Assembly (NCBI RefSeq): GCF_002008165.1
Contig: NZ_MRDM01000031.1
Span: forward strand, 124,001-188,000
Direction of reading: 5' to 3'
DNA length: 64,000 nucleotides
Origin: Rhizobium laguerreae
Lineage (GTDB): Bacteria > Pseudomonadota > Alphaproteobacteria > Rhizobiales > Rhizobiaceae
In this document: positions 58,880-64,000 of the stretch, piece after piece
Position numbering within the stretch: the stretch's first letter is position 1
Layout of the letters: the number at the start of each line of letters is the position of its first letter
Notes under the pieces: model-generated
What the model saw: the letters and a program-made list of their open reading frames with translations, nothing else
What the model was told of the DNA's origin: nothing
The model's database searches: none
Translations under genes and position numbers: made by a program

Positions 58880-60135
58880 TTAGGCTCGGCCGTGCGAAAT
58901 TCGCGATCGGCGTGCCAGCGAGTCGACGATGACGGCGACGGCAAGGACAGCGCCGGTGATCATGTATCGAAGCGACGACGACAGATCGAGAAGCGTCAGC
59001 CCGCTGGCGATCGACTGGATGACGATGATGCCGAGAAGGGCTGAATAGGCACTGCCGCGCCCGCCGAACAGGCTCGTGCCGCCGATGACTGCCGCAGCGA
59101 TGGCATTGAGATTGACATCGCCCGTGCCGGCCTGCTGACTTGCCGTCGCCAGTCGTGCAGCGGAGAGAACGCCGCCGGTGGCAGCAAGCAGAGCACACAT
59201 GACGAAGGCGCTCATATAGATGCGCGAGACGTTGATGCCCGAGCGGCGCGCTGCTTCGCTGTTGCCGCCGACGGCATGCATGGAGCGTCCCCATTTGGTG
59301 CGCGTCAGCGCATAATTCATGGCGGCGGTGAGCCCGACGAAAAGGCCGAACATCCACGGAATGCCGCGCGACTGGTTGAGATAGAATGCGACTGCTTCCA
59401 GGGCGAGTGTGATGATGACGGCGCGCAGAAGCAGCCCACGGGCCGATTTTGCAGACAGGCCAGCCGCCCGCCGGCGCGCCGAGGTGCGGTAGCTGGAGAA
59501 GAAGAAGGCAATGCCGGCAAGCGCCACCAGCAGATAGGCGACCGGGTCCGGCATGACCATGATCTGGCCGAAACTCACGAGCCAGGAACCATAGGGAAGA
59601 TTGATCGAACCGGTCGCTCCGAGGATATAGAGCTGCAGGCCGAGAACCGCGAGCAGCCCCGACAGCGTCGACACGAAGCTCGGCATCCCGAAGCGGTTGA
59701 AGAGAAACGCGTAGAGTGAGCCGATCAGGGCGCCGATAATCATGGCGGCGAGGATCGCCAGGACCACCGGCCAGCCCTGGTTGACCCAGAAGACGCCGAC
59801 CAGTGCCGAGGCGAAGCCGCTGACGGAGCCGACGGACAGATCGATCTCACCCACCATCAGGATGCAGACGATACCCAGCGAGATGACGCCGACGGTCGAG
59901 CAGTCGAACAGCATGTTGACGAGGTTGCTGCTCGAGAGAAACACCGGATTGAGCGCCTGGAACACCGTCCAGATGATCGCCAGGCCGACAATGACCGGCA
60001 GCGAACCGAGATCGCCGGAGCGGATGCGATCCCCAAAGGCGCGGATCGAGCCGGCAAGGCTATCGTCGTGATGCACTCTTTCGTCACGTCGGTCGAGGAG
60101 CGCAGGTGCTGCGGGTTCATTCTGGATGGTCTTCA

Positions 60136-60139
<4 letters not shown>
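58880..60139 (-). CDS. Sugar ABC transporter permease (XylH-like, long form)
   Basis: A 419-residue BPD_transp_2-family permease, longer than RbsC and close to XylH/GguB in length. LMVGEIDLSVGSVSGFASAL, RFGMPSFVSTLSGLLAVLG and AAAVIGGTSLFGGRGSAYSALLG are the family segments. A cytoplasmic N terminus of about 45 residues precedes the first membrane segment. ATG 60139 overlaps the ATPase stop (ATGA). It probably forms a homodimeric channel, as only one permease is encoded. Confidence 0.9.
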
Positions 60140-60957
<818 letters not shown>

Positions 60958-61026
60958 CGCCTGGCCTTTCGAAAAGCGAAAATCAGAAGCGCGACCGGTG
61001 GCCGGCCGCGCTTTCCCTTGGCTGGA

Positions 61027-62094
61027 TTACTTGGTGATGCCGAGTTTCTTGCAGCCGTCGGCATAGCGGCCGGTGCACAGCTCCTCGGCGGTGTTGATCT
61101 TCTTGTCGATGATCTCGGCCTTGAGGTTTTCGGCGGTAACGACAGCCGGTACGAAGAGCTGTGCGGGCGTGTCGTAGAGCGTCATTTCGGCCTTGATCGT
61201 TTCTCCGGCCAAGAGCTTCACGGCGACGTTGGCAGCGGCAGCGGCGACGATTTCACTCGGCTTGGAAATCGTATTGTACTGATCCCCTGCTATGATCAGC
61301 TGCAGCGCAGCGATCGTCGCATCATTGCCGGTGACCGGCGGCACCGGATCGACACCCGCCGCCTTGAAAGCTGCGATGGCGCCGCCGCCGGTGCCGTCAT
61401 TGGCAGCGACCACGCCGACGATCTGCTTGCCGAAGCGGGTGATCTGCCCGCCTGCCCATTGCTGGGCGTTCGCGGGCTGCCAGTTGGGCGTGTCGAATTC
61501 GGCAAGCGTCTTGTATCCGCCGCTCGCCAGACCCTCATGAATGCCGTCCTTGATCAGTCCGGCAGCCGCATCGGTCGGTGAACCGTTGATCTGCAGAATG
61601 CCGCCGCCTTCGGTCGGCACCTTCTGTGCCTTCAGATGCTGGACGAGCGATTCCGCGATCGCCTTGCCGATCGCCTTGTTGTCGAAGGAGACGTAGAAAT
61701 CGGCCTTCCCCTTCGGGATCGGACGGTCATAGGCAATGACCTTGACGCCCTGGCTCTGTGCGAGCTGGACGAGCGATGCGGCGGCCGCCGAATCCACCGG
61801 GTCCAGCACGATGACCTTGGCGCCTTGCGTGATCGCCGAATTGAACTGTTGCTGCTGTTTTGCGATATCGGCATCGGCGTTCTGATAGAGAACCTTGCAC
61901 GACGCGCAAAGCTTCTTCATTTCCGCGACGAAGCCCGGGTGGTCGTGCTCCTCGTAGCGGGTCGAGCCCTGGTCGGGCATGAGGAATGCCACTGTCGCAT
62001 CCGAAACGGCCGTTTGCGCAAAGGCGGAAGTGCCGCCCAGCAAGGACAGGACAAATACCGCGGCGCCTGCCGCCTGTGTTGAGAATTTCATCAT
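61027..62094 (-). CDS. Sugar ABC transporter substrate-binding protein (XylF-like)
   Basis: A 355-residue periplasmic binding protein. The signal peptide (MMKFSTQAAGAAVFVLSLLG to AFAQ) is followed by ATVAFLMPDQGSTRYEEHDH, the xylose/ribose-type opening, then TQGAKVIVLDPVDSAAAASL and GVVAANDGTGGGAIAAFKAAG. Two pairs of cysteines (LCASCKV; ELCTGRYADGCKK) are likely disulphides. The start is 62094, with GGGAGGAG upstream. The neighbouring ribitol dehydrogenase suggests a pentitol as ligand. Confidence 0.88.
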   Translation of the reverse strand: MMKFSTQAAGAAVFVLSLLGGTSAFAQTAVSDATVAFLMPDQGSTRYEEHDHPGFVAEMKKLCASCKVLYQNADADIAKQQQQFNSAITQGAKVIVLDPVDSAAAASLVQLAQSQGVKVIAYDRPIPKGKADFYVSFDNKAIGKAIAESLVQHLKAQKVPTEGGGILQINGSPTDAAAGLIKDGIHEGLASGGYKTLAEFDTPNWQPANAQQWAGGQITRFGKQIVGVVAANDGTGGGAIAAFKAAGVDPVPPVTGNDATIAALQLIIAGDQYNTISKPSEIVAAAAANVAVKLLAGETIKAEMTLYDTPAQLFVPAVVTAENLKAEIIDKKINTAEELCTGRYADGCKKLGITK

Positions 62095-62319
62095 TTCCAT
62101 CTCCTCCCATTGAAAAAATTGTGTCGTGATCGCAGTGTTTCTGCTGTGGCCGTTCGGCTGAAGGAACGGTCGCGCCTGTCCCGGCGGTTTGACGTTTTTG
62201 AGGACAAGCATCTCCGATCACGAGCCGCTCATCGCGTGCCCGCGTTCAAGTCAGTGTCAGTTTTCGTTCCTTCTCCTCCTCGACCTCCCTCGTCCCTTGA
62301 ACGTGCTCGTTCGGCTCCT

Positions 62320-63204
62320 CTAGGCCGCCTTTGCCACGTTGATATTGTCACCCAACAACCGTCGGAAACGGGAAGGCGTCATGCCTTTTTCCGCGAGAAA
62401 CTGCCGGTTGAAGTTAGACAGATTGTTGAAGCCAACCTCGAAGCAGATATCAGTGATCGATGCGTGGTCATCGCTCATCAGGATCTGGCAGGCGAGATTG
62501 ATGCGCAGGCGTTTCACATATTGCACCAGCGACATGCCCGTATGGCGGCGGAAGCCGCGCGAAAAGGCGCCTGTCGATTGTCCAGCAATCGCCGCGAGAT
62601 CGGCTTCGTCGAAGGATTTGGTCAGGTGTTCCCTGATATAGGCGAGCGCTTTGTTGATGCCGGCCGACATGTAACCGGAGGGATCAGGCAGATAGCTCGG
62701 GCTGGCGAGAAGCTGCGCATCCTGTGCGCGGCTGAGCAGGCCGACGATCATGATGAATAGCTCGATACGGCGCACACCCTGCGCCTGCTGCACCTCGTTC
62801 ATCAAAGGTGCGACCTGCCGGCTGGTCTCGGCTCCGAAAAGCACGCCGCGGCGGGAGGCTTCGAGAACAGGTTCGAAGGGGCCGAGTTCGGCCAGCACCT
62901 TCATCGTGTCGATGATGAAATTCTCGCTGAACTGGATGAGCTGGCATCGAAGCGGGATGCTCGATCCCGTCGGGACATCGCTGATCCAGTTATGTGGAAG
63001 ATTAGGCCCGGCGAGCACGAGATTACCAGGCTCGAACTCGCCGATGAAGTCGCCGACGAAATACCGTCCTGTTGTCGCCACGACGAGATGAAGTTCGTAT
63101 TCCGGGTGAAAATGCCAACGAACCGTATGGTAGGGATAGCCATGCGCCTTCGTTGCGAAAGATTCGCCCGGGCGGATCTGAATGACTTCCAAGTCAGGTT
63201 CCAT
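62320..63204 (-). CDS. AraC-family transcriptional regulator
   Basis: A 294-residue regulator with an N-terminal cupin-like domain (VRWHFHPEYELHLVV) and a C-terminal double HTH: the first around FDEADLAAIAGQSTGAFSRGFRR and the second around ASITDICFEVGFNNLSNFNRQF, ending MTPSRFRRLL. GGAGGAGG precedes ATG 63204. It is the first gene on the strand of the ribitol-type ABC operon, 225 bases upstream of the binding-protein gene, and very probably activates it when a pentitol is present. Confidence 0.9.
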   Translation of the reverse strand: MEPDLEVIQIRPGESFATKAHGYPYHTVRWHFHPEYELHLVVATTGRYFVGDFIGEFEPGNLVLAGPNLPHNWISDVPTGSSIPLRCQLIQFSENFIIDTMKVLAELGPFEPVLEASRRGVLFGAETSRQVAPLMNEVQQAQGVRRIELFIMIVGLLSRAQDAQLLASPSYLPDPSGYMSAGINKALAYIREHLTKSFDEADLAAIAGQSTGAFSRGFRRHTGMSLVQYVKRLRINLACQILMSDDHASITDICFEVGFNNLSNFNRQFLAEKGMTPSRFRRLLGDNINVAKAA

Positions 63205-63403
63205 TGTTTCCTCCTCCGAGGACGGTTCCAAGCCGCCCGCCAAATTCCCTTTTTGGCTTTATTGTTAAAGGGGAGTGTAGTGGGCTCGTGTCACGCCCGC
63301 CACCACGATTCCTGGCTAAAACCGATACTTTTTTGACAATCGGCGCCGCGCAACCGGTGTAAGGACGGCAGTAATCCACTTGCACATCGTCCAAGGGCCG
63401 GCC

Positions 63404-64000
63404 TCAGGCGGCCAAGGCTGCAATGACGTTTCTGACCAGCGCAGAAGAAGACAGCCGGCTCGTGGCGCAGCTCGGGGCGCCGATCGCACCAACACGCACG
63501 GACACGCCGCCGCGGGCATTGGCGACCGCAAACATCGACTCGTCGGTCAGATCATCGCCGATGGTAATCGGGGAGCGGTTCTTGAACGGGTCGGACTGGA
63601 AAAACCGCTCAAGCGCATCGCCCTTGCTCGATCGTGCCGGACGCAGCTCGAACACCATCTTGCCAAGCTGCAATGCCCAGTTCGGCCCGGCGACCTCCGC
63701 ATAGTGGTGCATGCGGTCTTCGAGTACCTTTTCATATTCGGGCGCCAGCCGGTAGTGGGCGGCAACAGCCGCGCCCTTGTCCTCGATCAAGACGCCGGGG
63801 TAGTGCTCGGCTTCTGCGGTCAGCGCATGCTTCAGCGCCTGAAATTCAGGTGTCGCCTCGATCGTCTGCATTCCAGCGGCATTCCTGATTTCTGCGCCGT
63901 GCAGGCCTGCTGTCGGAAATGCAAAGGGCTTGAACAGCGCGTCTGCATAAGCAAGCGACCGTCCGGTGACCAGCGCCAAGGCGCCGCCGAGCTTATTCGA
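63404..64000 (-). CDS. otsB: Trehalose-6-phosphate phosphatase, C-terminal part (otsB, truncated by window edge)
   Basis: The minus-strand frame is open to the right edge, so only the C-terminal 198 codons are visible. HAD-superfamily landmarks: LALVTGR (motif II region), KMVFELRPARSSKGDAL (motif III lysine and cap contacts) and ITIGDDLTDESMFAVANARG (motif IV acidic residues). This arrangement, with GLHGAEIRN, is that of OtsB, which dephosphorylates trehalose-6-phosphate. The catalytic DxD nucleophile motif lies outside the window. otsA may be adjacent downstream or elsewhere. Confidence 0.88.
   Translation of the reverse strand, partial: SNKLGGALALVTGRSLAYADALFKPFAFPTAGLHGAEIRNAAGMQTIEATPEFQALKHALTAEAEHYPGVLIEDKGAAVAAHYRLAPEYEKVLEDRMHHYAEVAGPNWALQLGKMVFELRPARSSKGDALERFFQSDPFKNRSPITIGDDLTDESMFAVANARGGVSVRVGAIGAPSCATSRLSSSALVRNVIAALAA

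Overview
The window is GC-rich, gene-dense alphaproteobacterial DNA, most likely from the Rhizobium leguminosarum / R. etli group. The pointers are the large share of ABC uptake systems, a RapA-type two-domain adhesin, a DWEEF-tailed chemoreceptor, and dispersed palindromic repeats of the rhizobial intergenic mosaic type. No tRNA, rRNA, CRISPR, insertion sequence or phage module was seen. Most genes are accessory catabolism and transport; rpsU and otsB are the only housekeeping-like genes.

Layout. 1-7.5 kb: the end of an SsuD-like flavin monooxygenase, a chemoreceptor, and an Lrp-type regulator divergent from a polar amino acid ABC transporter that runs into a homocysteine S-methyltransferase. 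7.6-16.9 kb: an IclR regulator divergent from a ribose-type ABC importer continuous with an amidohydrolase, a D-threonine-aldolase/D-serine-dehydratase-like PLP enzyme, a RidA protein and a zinc deacylase. 17-22.9 kb: a convergent operon with an SDR, an amino acid ABC transporter, an RraA-type aldolase and an unrecognised TIM-barrel-like protein. The IclR-type palindrome upstream of the first operon has a partial copy before the last gene of the second, so the two may be co-regulated. 23-30 kb: a LysR gene and an operon encoding biotin carboxylase, one biotinylatable carrier, one carrier-like protein without the biotin lysine, KipI/KipA (PxpB/PxpC) homologues, a divergent PxpA/YcsF homologue and an aminotransferase. 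30.3-31 kb: a Phd/PIN toxin-antitoxin pair with a perfect operator palindrome.

31-39 kb: a LacI-controlled sugar ABC importer with a sugar isomerase/epimerase and a GMC dehydrogenase. 39.4-42.4 kb: PPK2 and an S9 peptidase. 42.5-47.2 kb: a compact export locus that looks like a class II bacteriocin (microcin) system. It has an 80-residue precursor with a textbook double-glycine leader, a HlyD-type fusion protein and a C39-peptidase ABC exporter. Upstream are a 211-residue protein with a leader-like N terminus ending Gly-Ala and a 63-residue membrane protein. This is the most interesting system in the window.

47.3-53.5 kb: an aldo/keto reductase with a divergent LysR, a mosaic repeat, a PNPOx-like protein, rpsU with two small neighbours, rapA, a small ORF and a LuxR regulator. 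53.9-57.2 kb: a DUF4173 membrane protein with an adjoining two-component system. 57.3-63.2 kb: a ribitol-type operon of an AraC regulator, sugar ABC importer, ribitol dehydrogenase and a second SDR. The window ends inside otsB. All product names come from reading motifs and remembered families; no searches were run.
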